Positions 1-6,370 are shown, counted from the first letter of the stretch. The stretch is 13,414 nt of DNA from CAYXOX01 sp964466745 (GCA_964466745.1 CAYXOX010000077.1:1-13414), one strand, 5' to 3'. The notes: generated by a model from the letters alone, not told the origin. Numbers and translations are program-made.

Positions 1-1140
1 GTAGTAGGGCGGGATCGTGTAGCCGTCGTAAAGCGCGCTATCCATCCGCACACCGAGCCCGCCCGGGGCGTGGTACTGGGTGATGCGGCCGGGCGAGGGC
101 GCGAAATCCGGCAGGCGCTCGGCGTTTATGCGCACCTCGATCGAGTGCCCGGACACGGCCAGATCCTCCTGCCGCAGCGACATCGGAAGGCCGGCTGCCA
201 CGTTGATCTGCTCGCGCACGAGATCCACGCCGAAGACCGCCTCGGTCACCGGGTGCTCCACCTGCAGGCGGGTGTTCATCTCGATGAAGTAGAAGGCACC
301 GTTCTCGTAGAGAAACTCGATCGTGCCGGCGCCGATGTAATCGATCCGGGCCACCGCTTCGGCGCAGATGCGCCCGATCTCGGCGCGCGTTTCCGCATCG
401 ATCGCGGGTCCCGGCGCTTCCTCGAAAACCTTCTGGTGCCGGCGCTGGAGCGAGCAATCGCGCTCGCCGAGGTGCACGGCTTTGCCCTTGCCGTCGCCGA
501 AGACCTGGATCTCGATGTGCCGGGGCTTGCCGAGATACTTTTCGATGTAGACCTCGTCGTTTCCGAAGGCGGCCTTGGCCTCGGAGCGCGCGGTGAGAAA
601 GGCGCGTTCGAGTTCCGGTGCGGTGCGCGCGAGCTTCATGCCGCGGCCGCCGCCGCCCGCGGTCGCCTTCACGATCACCGGGTAGCCGATCTCCGCCGCG
701 ACCGTGCGCGCGGTCTCCAGATCGGGAACGCCGCCCTCCGAGCCGGGAACGCAGGGCACGCCGAGAGCGCGCATCGTCTCCTTGGCGGTGATCTTGTCGC
801 CCATCATCTCGATATGGCGGGCGGTGGGGCCGATGAAGGTGATCCCGTGATCCTGCACGATCTGGACGAACTGCGCGTTCTCCGAAAGGAACCCGTAGCC
901 GGGGTGAATCGCATCCGCGCCGGTGACCTCGCAGGCCGAGATGATCGCCGGCATCGACAGGTAGCTCTGCATGGCCGGGGGCGGGCCGATGCAGACGCTC
1001 TCGTCGGCCATGCGCACATGCATGGCATCGACATCGGCGGTGGAATGGACCGCCACGGTCGGAATGCCCATCTCGCGGGCCGCACGCACCACGCGCAGCG
1101 CGATCTCGCCGCGGTTGGCGATCAGGATCTTCTGGAACAT
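1..1140 (-). CDS. accC: Biotin carboxylase subunit of acetyl-CoA carboxylase (3' end outside window)
   Basis: AccC carries out the ATP- and bicarbonate-dependent carboxylation of biotin on AccB, the first half-reaction of acetyl-CoA carboxylase in cytoplasmic fatty-acid synthesis. The 380 visible residues align along their length with the remembered E. coli sequence (449 aa), so about 70 C-terminal residues lie beyond position 1. Visible landmarks are the N-terminal ANRGEIA motif (8-14), the ATP-grasp glycine loop GGGGRGM (162-168), RRHQK (233-237), FIEMNTRLQVEHP (285-297) containing the expected catalytic arginine (R291), and GYTIPPYY at the edge. The ATG lies 19 bp after the accB stop and has a GGAGG Shine-Dalgarno, so the two genes are co-transcribed. 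The AERLPDFAPSPG stretch (340-351) resembles Rhodobacteraceae AccC proteins as I remember them. The family assignment is secure; the gene is partial only because the window ends. Confidence 0.97.
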   Translation of the reverse strand, partial: MFQKILIANRGEIALRVVRAAREMGIPTVAVHSTADVDAMHVRMADESVCIGPPPAMQSYLSMPAIISACEVTGADAIHPGYGFLSENAQFVQIVQDHGITFIGPTARHIEMMGDKITAKETMRALGVPCVPGSEGGVPDLETARTVAAEIGYPVIVKATAGGGGRGMKLARTAPELERAFLTARSEAKAAFGNDEVYIEKYLGKPRHIEIQVFGDGKGKAVHLGERDCSLQRRHQKVFEEAPGPAIDAETRAEIGRICAEAVARIDYIGAGTIEFLYENGAFYFIEMNTRLQVEHPVTEAVFGVDLVREQINVAAGLPMSLRQEDLAVSGHSIEVRINAERLPDFAPSPGRITQYHAPGGLGVRMDSALYDGYTIPPYY

Positions 1141-1159
1141 CGCGCCGCGCCTCCGGCCG

Positions 1160-1645
1160 TCACTCGAGGATCACGAGCGGGGCGCCGTATTCCACGGGAG
1201 CGCCGTCTTCCACGAGAATGCGGCGGATCGTGCCGGCCCGCGGCGCGGGGATGTGGTTCATCGTTTTCATCGCCTCGACGATCAGCAGCGTATCGCCCTC
1301 CGCCACCGTCTTGCCCACTTCGGCGAAGGGAGGCGCGCCGGGTTCGGCCTGAAGGTAGACCGTGCCCACCATGGGCGACGTGACCGCGCCGGGGTGCTGC
1401 GCGGGATCCTCGCTCGGCGCTGCGGCGGCGCGCGACGGGGCCGCGGGCGCGGCCGCGGGTGCCGCGGGCTGTGCTGCAAGGACAGGCGGCGGCGGCGGTG
1501 GGGCCGCCCGGCTGACGCGAACCGTCAGGCTGTCGTCGTCGCCATACTCGCGCTTGACCTCCAGCTCCGTCAGATCCTGAGCGCGCAGGAGCTTGGCCAG
1601 GGCCTCGATGAAGGCCACGTCTTCGTCGTGAGAAGGTTTGCTCAT
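1160..1645 (-). CDS. accB: Biotin carboxyl carrier protein of acetyl-CoA carboxylase
   Basis: This 161-residue protein carries the biotin that AccC carboxylates and passes the carboxyl group to the AccA/AccD carboxyltransferase. Residues 1-45 form the conserved N-terminal region, 46-85 are a Pro/Ala-rich flexible linker, and 86-161 are the biotinyl/lipoyl domain. The biotin-acceptor lysine is K127 in EAMKTMN, and the domain also shows the usual SPMVGTVY (90-97) and the C-terminal APLVILE. The chosen ATG (1645) is preceded by GGAG five bases upstream. The reading frame stays open upstream to about 1891, but that part has no family resemblance. The gene leads the accB-accC operon; its leader contains a candidate promoter at 1758-1786. 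I recall aroQ often preceding accB in Rhodobacteraceae, but it does not do so here. Confidence 0.96.
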   Translation of the reverse strand: MSKPSHDEDVAFIEALAKLLRAQDLTELEVKREYGDDDSLTVRVSRAAPPPPPPVLAAQPAAPAAAPAAPSRAAAAPSEDPAQHPGAVTSPMVGTVYLQAEPGAPPFAEVGKTVAEGDTLLIVEAMKTMNHIPAPRAGTIRRILVEDGAPVEYGAPLVILE

Positions 1646-1710
1646 CTGCGCTCCTGCCTCTGGGTGCCTCGCCGTGTGCCCGGCCTTGTCCGCCCCGACG
1701 CGCGGAGCGG

Positions 1711-1724
1711 CCCGAGGGCTCGGG
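1711..1724. repeat. GC-rich perfect inverted repeat in accB leader
   Basis: CCCGAG and CTCGGG flank a two-base centre and would form a short hairpin in the accB leader transcript, about 65 bases before the start codon. A regulatory role is only a possibility; short palindromes of this kind are frequent at this GC content. Confidence 0.3.
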
Positions 1725-1757
1725 GCACGCAAGGCGCCCCGCCCGTTGTTTGCCGAG

Positions 1758-1786
1758 GGTATATGGCACGTCGGGCGGCGTGAAAA
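1758..1786 (-). promoter_or_regulatory. Candidate sigma70-type promoter of accBC
   Basis: On the minus strand, TTTTCA (1786-1781) and TATACC (1763-1758) are separated by 17 bases, each matching four of six consensus positions. Transcription would start near 1751 and give a leader of about 105 bases before accB. It is the most AT-rich spot in the 214-bp accB/fliM-like divergent region. I see no equally good promoter for the plus-strand gene at 1860. Confidence 0.4.
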
Positions 1787-1859
1787 GGCCGTGCGAAAGG
1801 AACCGTAAACGCCCGAATGCAAGGATCGCTCCGATTCGGGCAGATCGGCGGGCGGAGCG

Positions 1860-2861
1860 ATGGCAGATCGGCGGGGTGCGGCCCTTCTCATCGGGCAGGG
1901 GGCACGGTCGACGGCCCGGGAGGGTCGTCACGGGCCCGTGCCCTCCCGGTCGCTGGGGCTTGCCGCATCCCTGGCGGCCGATGCCGTGACAGGGCTCGCG
2001 GCGATGCCCGTGGAGGTGCGCGAGTCGCGGGTGACCCTGGCAGAGCTGAAAGCGCATCTCGGCGCGGGCGACGGGCAGCTTCTGCTCTGCCTTCGGGGCC
2101 GGGGCACCACGGGCCTCGCGCGCCTCGATGCCCAGCTTCTCGCCGCGCTGATCGAGGTGCAGACGACCGGTCGCGTCCTGGCGGACCCGGCCGATCCCCG
2201 CCCCGCCACCGGGGTGGATGCGGCGATGGCCGTGCCGGTGGTCAACGATACGGTGGCCCGGCTCGTGGCGACGCTCGCCGAGGGCCCGGCCCGGAGCTGG
2301 GCGCTGTCCATGGCCTGCGCCGAACGCGTCGATGGGCCGGACGCCGTGGGGCTCGTGCTGGAGGATGTGCCCTACAGGTTTCTCGGGGTGGACCTTGACC
2401 TCGGCGCCGGAGCCAAGACGGGCCAGCTGGAGCTGGCGTTCCCGGAGACGCGGCGCCGGATTCCGCCGGGCGAACGAAGGGCGGTCTGGCAATCGGCCTT
2501 CGGGAAAAGCCTCAAGGAGGCCAGGGTGAGCCTGCGCGCGGTTCTCTGCCGGCAGCGGATCTCGCTTTCGGCCCTTGCGGCCATGGCTCCCGGTGAGACG
2601 CTGGGCCTGCCGCGGAGCGTTCTGGCCAGCGTCGCCCTCGAGACGATCGAGGGGCGGCGCGTGGCCGAGGCCCGGCTGGGGCGGTCGGACGGGTTTCGCG
2701 CGATACGGCTGAACGCCGCGGCAAGCGTGCCGCCCGGGGTCGCGCCGGCAGGCAAGGATCATGCGGCGCACGATCCACTCCCGCCTGAGGGCCCCGGAAA
2801 CCAGGGCGCCCGCGGCGCTCCGGGAAGCGGTGGGCCCCCGCCTGCCGGGGCGGGCGCCTAG
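1860..2861 (+). CDS. Stand-alone FliM/FliN-family (SpoA domain) protein
   Basis: The 333-residue protein resembles FliM/FliN flagellar motor-switch proteins found as single genes in Rhodobacteraceae. Residues about 80-195 look like the FliM middle domain (DAQLLAALIEVQTTGRVL at 90-107; ALSMACAERV near 148). Residues about 225-285 form the SpoA fold (CRQRISLSALAAM, then GRRVAEARLGRSDGFRAIRLN). The last 45 or so residues are low-complexity Pro/Gly/Ala. No N-terminal CheY-binding motif of canonical FliM is visible. GGAG before ATG 1860 is only two bases away, so the true start may be the in-frame GTG at 1938. No flagellar genes are nearby. Known family members form part of the C-ring or type III secretion sorting platform; a motor-switch role here is inference. 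The gene is convergent with the DUF442 gene, 21 bp away. Confidence 0.8.
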   Translation: MADRRGAALLIGQGARSTAREGRHGPVPSRSLGLAASLAADAVTGLAAMPVEVRESRVTLAELKAHLGAGDGQLLLCLRGRGTTGLARLDAQLLAALIEVQTTGRVLADPADPRPATGVDAAMAVPVVNDTVARLVATLAEGPARSWALSMACAERVDGPDAVGLVLEDVPYRFLGVDLDLGAGAKTGQLELAFPETRRRIPPGERRAVWQSAFGKSLKEARVSLRAVLCRQRISLSALAAMAPGETLGLPRSVLASVALETIEGRRVAEARLGRSDGFRAIRLNAAASVPPGVAPAGKDHAAHDPLPPEGPGNQGARGAPGSGGPPPAGAGA

Positions 2862-2882
2862 CCGCGCCGCCCCGGCTGCCGA

Positions 2883-3314
2883 TCAGGGTTTGGAGGCTGC
2901 CACGGCCTCGAGCTGCGGCGCCAGGTGACCGACGGGATAGCCGGCGGCCGTGGCGGCCGAGATCATCTCATCCACAGGCAGGCGCCCCGCGTTGGCGAAC
3001 ATCCAGCAGACCGTCGACCGGTTGCCGCTGGCGCAATATGCCAGCACCGGCGCCTCGGCGGCATCGAGCAGCTCGCGCTGGCGCTCCACATGCTCGAGCG
3101 TCATGGCGGGGCTCGCAAACGGGTTGCTCACGAAGGCGAGCCCGGCCGCCTCGGCCGCCTGCGCGATTCTCGCGAGGTGCAGTTCGGGCGGGTTTTCCGC
3201 GTCGGGCCGGTTGGCGAGAATGGTGCGAAAGCCCGCCGCGGCGATCGCGCCCATGTCTTCGGGCGCGATCTGCGGTGTGACGGCGTAGTCGGGGGTGAGG
3301 GGTCGAATATCCAT
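2883..3314 (-). CDS. DUF442 / TIGR01244-family phosphatase- or sulfurtransferase-like protein
   Basis: This 143-residue protein matches the domain (beta-lactamase-hydrolase-like phosphatase, DUF442, TIGR01244) that in many bacteria is fused to Blh/ETHE1 persulfide dioxygenases. The signature is CASGNRS at 94-100: an active-site C94 and R99 in a C-X4-R loop, which is closer to a rhodanese-type P-loop than to the C-X5-R of tyrosine phosphatases. Other family-like segments are MDIRPLTPDYAVTPQI (1-16) and NPFASPAMTLEHV (64-76). It is the last gene of the operon, nine bases after the second YeeE-like gene. The likely role is moving persulfide sulfur or binding a low-molecular-weight thiol persulfide in the cytoplasm. 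The context supports this, but the exact reaction is inferred. Confidence 0.85.
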   Translation of the reverse strand: MDIRPLTPDYAVTPQIAPEDMGAIAAAGFRTILANRPDAENPPELHLARIAQAAEAAGLAFVSNPFASPAMTLEHVERQRELLDAAEAPVLAYCASGNRSTVCWMFANAGRLPVDEMISAATAAGYPVGHLAPQLEAVAASKP

Positions 3315-3323
3315 CTTTCCGAC

Positions 3324-3773
3324 CTATCCGGCCGTGCGCACGGCGTCGAGCCCCGCGCTGCCTTCCACGAAGGGCCGCAGCCGCGGCGCGACGAGCATGC
3401 CCGCGGCCATCGCCGCCACGAAGACCCACACGCCGGTGCCGCCAAAGCCGAGCGCGGCGATCGACGGCCCCGGGCAGAGCCCGGCGAGACCCCACCCGGC
3501 CCCGAAGAGCACCGAGCCCACCACGAGCGGGCGGCCCACCTCGGTGCGTGACGGCGCGGGGAAGCTGCCGCCAAGTGCGGGCGCACGGCCGCGGGCATAG
3601 GCCCAGGCCGCGGCCATGGGCAGGATTGCGCCGCCCATGACGAAGGCGAGCGTGGGGTCCCAGGCTCCGAACACGTCGAGCCAGCCCTGAACCTTGGCGG
3701 TATCGACCATGCCCGAGATCAGCAGTCCGAGGCCGAACAGGCCGCCGGCGGCGAAGGAAACGAGAGATCGCAT
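3324..3773 (-). CDS. YeeE/YedE-family (DUF6691-like) membrane protein, C-terminal half
   Basis: This 149-residue hydrophobic protein has about four transmembrane segments (roughly 5-22, 42-60, 83-100, 112-131). It contains GLCPGPS at 98-104 with C100, the conserved cysteine motif of the second half of YeeE/YedE (TsuA-type) sulfur-compound transporters. The ATG at 3773 overlaps the TGA of the preceding gene by one base (TGATG), so translation is probably coupled and the two halves probably assemble as one transporter. Family members move thiosulfate or other sulfur species across the inner membrane. In Blh operons they are thought to move sulfite, thiosulfate or sulfide-derived sulfur; the substrate here is not shown by the sequence. 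The frame stays open to 4001 upstream, but that part is antisense-like and not family sequence. Confidence 0.88.
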   Translation of the reverse strand: MRSLVSFAAGGLFGLGLLISGMVDTAKVQGWLDVFGAWDPTLAFVMGGAILPMAAAWAYARGRAPALGGSFPAPSRTEVGRPLVVGSVLFGAGWGLAGLCPGPSIAALGFGGTGVWVFVAAMAAGMLVAPRLRPFVEGSAGLDAVRTAG

Positions 3774-4198
3774 CAGATCACTCCCAGCAGATGGCGGAAA
3801 AACAGCACAGAAAGGCCGCCCGCGAGGATGTAGAAGACGGTGGCGACCATGCCGCGCATGCTCAGGCGGGAAATCCCGCACACGCCGTGCCCGGAGGTGC
3901 AGCCGTTGGCGATGCGCGTGCCGATGCCCACGAGGAGGCCGGCAGCCACGAGCACTGCGATGTTCGATGTCACGTTGGTTTCGACGGGGCCGGTCATCCA
4001 CACGGCTACGGCCGGCACCGCGAAGAGGCCCGCGATGAAGGGCAGGCGGTCGCGCCAGGCGCTCCAGCCCGAGCCGTCCACCATGCCGCCGATGATCCCG
4101 CTGGCGCCCATGATGCGCCCGTTCACCAGGAGGTAGAGTGCGCCGGCGGTGCCGATGATCAGCCCGCCGATCGCCCCCATGATCCAGTCCATTTCCAT
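3773..4198 (-). CDS. YeeE/YedE-family membrane protein, N-terminal half
   Basis: This 141-residue inner-membrane protein has about four transmembrane helices (roughly 7-25, 52-69, 78-95, 117-137). The diagnostic YeeE/YedE segment is ANGCTSGHGVCGISRLS at 97-113, carrying C100 and C107. These cysteines are thought to contact the sulfur substrate in TsuA-like thiosulfate transporters. Full-length relatives carry two such halves in one chain; here they are separate genes overlapping by one base. The start at 4198 has AGGAA about nine bases upstream; a second in-frame ATG lies two codons later. It follows the blh stop by 25 bases and belongs to the same transcript. Confidence 0.88.
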   Translation of the reverse strand: MEMDWIMGAIGGLIIGTAGALYLLVNGRIMGASGIIGGMVDGSGWSAWRDRLPFIAGLFAVPAVAVWMTGPVETNVTSNIAVLVAAGLLVGIGTRIANGCTSGHGVCGISRLSMRGMVATVFYILAGGLSVLFFRHLLGVI

Positions 4199-4223
4199 TT
4201 CGCGCGATTCCTTCGCTTTCGTG

Positions 4224-5087
4224 TCAGAGCTTGTTGACCGGCACCTTCAGGAACACCGATCCGTCGTTTTCCGGGGCCGGGAACTGCCCGGCGCGCATGT
4301 TCACCTGAAGCGACGGGATGATGAGCTTTGGCATGTCGAGTTGCGCATCGCGCTCGGTGCGGCGCTTCACGAACTCTTCCCGGGCGGCGCCGCCACCCAC
4401 GTGAACGTTGGCCGCCTTCTGCTCGCCCACCGTCGTTTCCCAGGCGTAATGATCGCGGCCGGGGGCCTTGTAGTCGTGGCCGACGAAGATCCGGGTCTCG
4501 TCGGGCAGCGCCAGGATCTTCTGCACGCTTTCCCACATGGTTTCCGCCGATCCGCCGGGGAAATCGCACCGCGCGGTTCCGAAATCCGGCATGAAGAGCG
4601 TGTCGCCCACGAAGGCCGCGTCGCCGATCACGTAGGTCAGGCAGGCCGGGGTATGGCCAGGGGTGTGCAGGACATCGACGCGCATCTGGCCGATGTGGAT
4701 GCTGTCGCCCTCCTCGAAGAGCTTGTCGAACTGCGAGCCGTCGCGCTCGAACTCCGTGCCCTCGTTGAACACCTTTCCGAAGGTGTCCTGCACCACGGTG
4801 ATCTTCCGGCCGATGCCGATCTTCCCGCCGATCCGTTCCTGGATGTAGGGCGCGGCCGAGAGGTGGTCCGCGTGGACGTGGGTCTCGAGGATCCACTGCA
4901 GGTCGAGGCCCCGCTCGCGGATCGCGGCGATCACCGCGTCGGCGGAGCGCGTGTCGGTCCGGCCGGAGGCGTAGTCGAAGTCGAGTACGCTGTCGATCAC
5001 GGCGCAGGCGCGGCCCTCGGGCTCCTGCACGAGATAGGTGATGGTGTTGGTGGCTTCGTCGAAGAAGGCTGTAACATTGGGGTGCAT
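4224..5087 (-). CDS. blh: MBL-fold persulfide dioxygenase (Blh/ETHE1-like)
   Basis: This 287-residue metallo-beta-lactamase-fold protein closely resembles Blh, the BigR-controlled beta-lactamase-like hydrolase that acts as a persulfide dioxygenase in sulfide detoxification. The metal-site motifs are HVHADH (70-75), HTPGHTP (141-147), GDTLF with D162, and GHDY with H204. By homology to ETHE1 the iron ligands would be H70, H145 and D162. The RCDFPGGSAETMW stretch (173-185) is also family-typical. The expected reaction is glutathione persulfide plus O2 to glutathione plus sulfite in the cytoplasm. It is the first gene of the four-gene operon, with AGGGAG six bases before the ATG and a well-formed promoter at 5112-5141. 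No fused DUF442 domain is present; that function is the separate last gene of the operon. Confidence 0.92.
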   Translation of the reverse strand: MHPNVTAFFDEATNTITYLVQEPEGRACAVIDSVLDFDYASGRTDTRSADAVIAAIRERGLDLQWILETHVHADHLSAAPYIQERIGGKIGIGRKITVVQDTFGKVFNEGTEFERDGSQFDKLFEEGDSIHIGQMRVDVLHTPGHTPACLTYVIGDAAFVGDTLFMPDFGTARCDFPGGSAETMWESVQKILALPDETRIFVGHDYKAPGRDHYAWETTVGEQKAANVHVGGGAAREEFVKRRTERDAQLDMPKLIIPSLQVNMRAGQFPAPENDGSVFLKVPVNKL

Positions 5088-5111
5088 GACGGTCTCCCTT
5101 GCGCTGCGCCC

Positions 5112-5141
5112 ATCATATGCAGCTTTCTATATGTGTTTCAA
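5112..5141 (-). promoter_or_regulatory. Sigma70-type promoter of the blh operon
   Basis: On the minus strand TTGAAA (5141-5136) and TATGAT (5117-5112) are separated by 18 bases, each one mismatch from the housekeeping consensus. The predicted start is near 5105, leaving a leader of about 18 bases with the AGGGAG ribosome site. It is the best promoter in the window. An inverted repeat (5114-5133) occupies its spacer and overlaps the -10. Confidence 0.75.
5114..5133. promoter_or_regulatory. AT-rich inverted repeat, candidate BigR/SqrR-type operator
   Basis: CATAT and ATATG arms flank ten bases and sit between the -35 and -10 of the blh promoter, an ideal place for repressor binding. Known ArsR-family persulfide sensors (BigR, SqrR) repress blh operons from AT-rich palindromes overlapping the promoter. 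The gene context is therefore right, but the regulator gene is not in the window and its exact recognition sequence is not proven here. Confidence 0.55.
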
Positions 5142-5189
5142 GGGGGCAGTTCGCGTGAAATTCGCGCGGCTGCCGCACCCCACCGGCGG

Positions 5190-5203
5190 TTGACTTGCAT
5201 CAA
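5190..5203 (+). promoter_or_regulatory. Fnr/FnrL-type box upstream of the dksA-like operon
   Basis: TTGAC-TTGC-ATCAA matches the Fnr consensus TTGAT-N4-ATCAA at nine of ten defined positions. Its centre (5196.5) lies about 63 bases before the start codon. With activation from -41.5, transcription would begin near 5238 and leave a 22-base leader. The site stands in a 173-bp divergent region and is also about 90 bases upstream of the blh transcription start. Confidence 0.65.
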
Positions 5204-5259
5204 TGCGCCACCTGCCCCCGTTGCGCCACCATTCCGCGCAGCGACCGGAGGAGAAAGAC

Positions 5260-5586
5260 ATGGACCGCAACGACGAGCTGCGCCGCGCGATGCTGGAACG
5301 ACTCGCGGAACTCGACGACCGTCTCCACGACATCGAGGAAGAGCTGGACAGCCACCAGTCGCGCGACTGGTCGGAACTGGCCACCGAGCGGGAAGCCGAC
5401 GAGGTGCTCGAGCGGCTGGGCACGTCGGGCCAGCAGGAAATCGCCCGAATCAAGGCGGCGCTCGCGCGGATGGACGAGGGAACCTATGGCATCTGCGTCA
5501 GGTGCGAGGAACCGATCCCCCAGGAGCGCCTGCGGCTGTTGCCCTTCACGCCGCTCTGCGCCAGCTGCGCGGCCGGCGAGGCATGA
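5260..5586 (+). CDS. DksA/TraR-family C4 zinc-finger protein
   Basis: This 108-residue protein belongs to the short DksA/TraR group, which binds the RNA polymerase secondary channel or acts as stress-linked transcription factors. Residues 1-65 form a charged helical hairpin (ELDDRLHDIEEELDSH, then DWSELATEREADEVLERL). MDEGTYGICVRC leads into a C4 zinc finger of two CXXC pairs, CVRC and CASC, separated by 17 residues. The ATG has a strong GGAGGAG site seven bases upstream; longer starts lack one. It is shorter than E. coli DksA (151 aa). It heads a three-gene unit with an Fnr box upstream, so it may adjust transcription under low oxygen. The family is clear; the effect on polymerase is inferred. 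Confidence 0.9.
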   Translation: MDRNDELRRAMLERLAELDDRLHDIEEELDSHQSRDWSELATEREADEVLERLGTSGQQEIARIKAALARMDEGTYGICVRCEEPIPQERLRLLPFTPLCASCAAGEA

Positions 5587-5951
5587 TCGACGCACCGGAG
5601 GTCAGGGCCGAAGCGGCCTGTCGGCTCATCGAGCGAGCGCTCGACCCGCTCGCCGCCGACCCCAACCGTCAGACGGCCTTGCGCCGGCGGATCGCGGCGC
5701 TGATCGCCGATCCGGCGGTGGCGGCAGCCGTGCGCGAGGGGCTGCACCAGGGCTTTGCCGAACGTGCGCATGCCCGCGCCGGCCCGTTCGGCGAGCATGC
5801 CAGCGCCTCTGCCTGGCTTAGGGAGTTCGGAACAAGTACCGATGGGGCGCTGCCGTTGCGTCGCGCAGGCTGGCCGAAACCGGGGCTGCCGGGGCTGCTG
5901 GCCGGGCTCCCGTCCTGGCGGCACGCCGGCTCCCGCGCACACGGGGCCTGA
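5583..5951 (+). CDS. Small hypothetical protein coupled to the DksA-like gene
   Basis: This 122-residue protein is of unknown function. Its ATG overlaps the preceding stop (ATGA), which suggests translational coupling. Residues 1-62 (RAEAACRLIERALDPLAADP, then RRRIAALIADPAVAAAVREG) look like two or three amphipathic helices with clear GC3 bias. Residues 63-122 are Gly/Pro/Trp-containing and look disordered. There are no transmembrane segments and no recognised motif. The overlap and codon bias argue that at least the first half is real; the C-terminal tail is less certain and could reflect a shifted end. Confidence 0.6.
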   Translation: MIDAPEVRAEAACRLIERALDPLAADPNRQTALRRRIAALIADPAVAAAVREGLHQGFAERAHARAGPFGEHASASAWLREFGTSTDGALPLRRAGWPKPGLPGLLAGLPSWRHAGSRAHGA

Positions 5952-5966
5952 CCGCCGGAGTACCAG

Positions 5967-6248
5967 GTGCGCCGCGTGCCTCGGTACAACCAGGCCGAGG
6001 TCGCCGCGCGAGAAAGCGAACGACGCGAGGAATGGGAACGACACATGACCATGCATGACCGTCTGAACGCCGTGGTCGCCCGCATCGAGGCGGATCCCGA
6101 GGGTGGGTGGCAGCACGAGGAGGAGCTGCACGCGGCATTGGAAGAGTTGCGCCGCGCGGGCGGCGAGGTGCCCGCGCGCCTGCGTGACCTGGACGACCGC
6201 CTGATCGAAGCCGCGATCGAGGCCCGGTTCGACAACCTTCCGATCTGA
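5967..6248 (+). CDS. Small charged helical hypothetical protein
   Basis: This 93-residue, highly charged and probably all-helical protein is not recognised. The GTG start at 5967 has GGAG six bases upstream and lies 15 bases after the previous stop, so it looks like the third gene of the DksA-like unit. An alternative ATG at 6045 would give a 67-residue protein starting MTMHDRLN. The region before it (RYNQAEVAARESERREEWER) looks like genuine coding sequence, so the longer form is preferred. Residues 45-80 (WQHEEELHAALEELRRAG, then VPARLRDLDDRLIEAAIEAR) could form a coiled-coil hairpin. Co-regulation with the DksA-like protein is inferred from spacing. Confidence 0.65.
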   Translation: MRRVPRYNQAEVAARESERREEWERHMTMHDRLNAVVARIEADPEGGWQHEEELHAALEELRRAGGEVPARLRDLDDRLIEAAIEARFDNLPI

Positions 6249-6273
6249 ACGAGGATCGGCAACGTCAGCGCTT

Positions 6274-6296
6274 CGTCCCGGCCTGTCGCCGGGGCG
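6274..6296 (+). terminator. Strong hairpin after the dksA-like operon
   Basis: CGTCCCGGC pairs with GCCGGGGCG (nine pairs including one G-U) around a five-base loop, 25 bases after the last stop codon. No T-run follows, so it may be a weak or Rho-assisted terminator or a 3'-end stabiliser. Confidence 0.4.
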
Positions 6297-6330
6297 CAAA
6301 GAGCTTGAGCGCGCGCCACGAACGATGCGT

Positions 6331-6369
6331 GCCGGGCGCAGGGCCTTGTCGGGCCCGGCGGGTGTTTTT
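6331..6369 (+). terminator. Rho-independent-type terminator of the dksA-like operon
   Basis: GCCGGGC (6331-6337) pairs with GCCCGGC (6353-6359). An alternative inner stem GGGCC/GGCCC is also possible. Five T residues follow at 6365-6369 after a short GGGTG stretch. Its position between the small operon and the FadJ-like gene fits termination of the former. Confidence 0.55.
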
Positions 6370-6370
6370 C

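Noticed and set aside
70..1383. Long plus-strand open frame opposite accC and the end of accB
   Set aside because: It is antisense to clearly recognised accC/accB and has low-complexity Arg/His/Gly composition; such mirror frames are expected at this GC content.
1800..1845. Possible sigma28 flagellar promoter before the FliM-like gene
   Set aside because: A TAAA and a CCGATT are present, but their spacing and flanking bases do not fit the TAAA-N15-GCCGATAA pattern.
1122..2771. 549-codon minus-strand open frame across accB and the FliM-like gene
   Set aside because: It runs through accB in another frame and antisense to the SpoA protein; no recognisable domain.
3774..4001. In-frame upstream extension of the second YeeE/YedE half
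   Set aside because: It overlaps the first half in another frame and lacks family sequence; the TGATG overlap marks the natural start.
4149..5582. Plus-strand frame in phase with the gene at 5583
   Set aside because: It is antisense to blh and passes through the divergent promoter region; only the part from the ATGA overlap at 5583 is credible.
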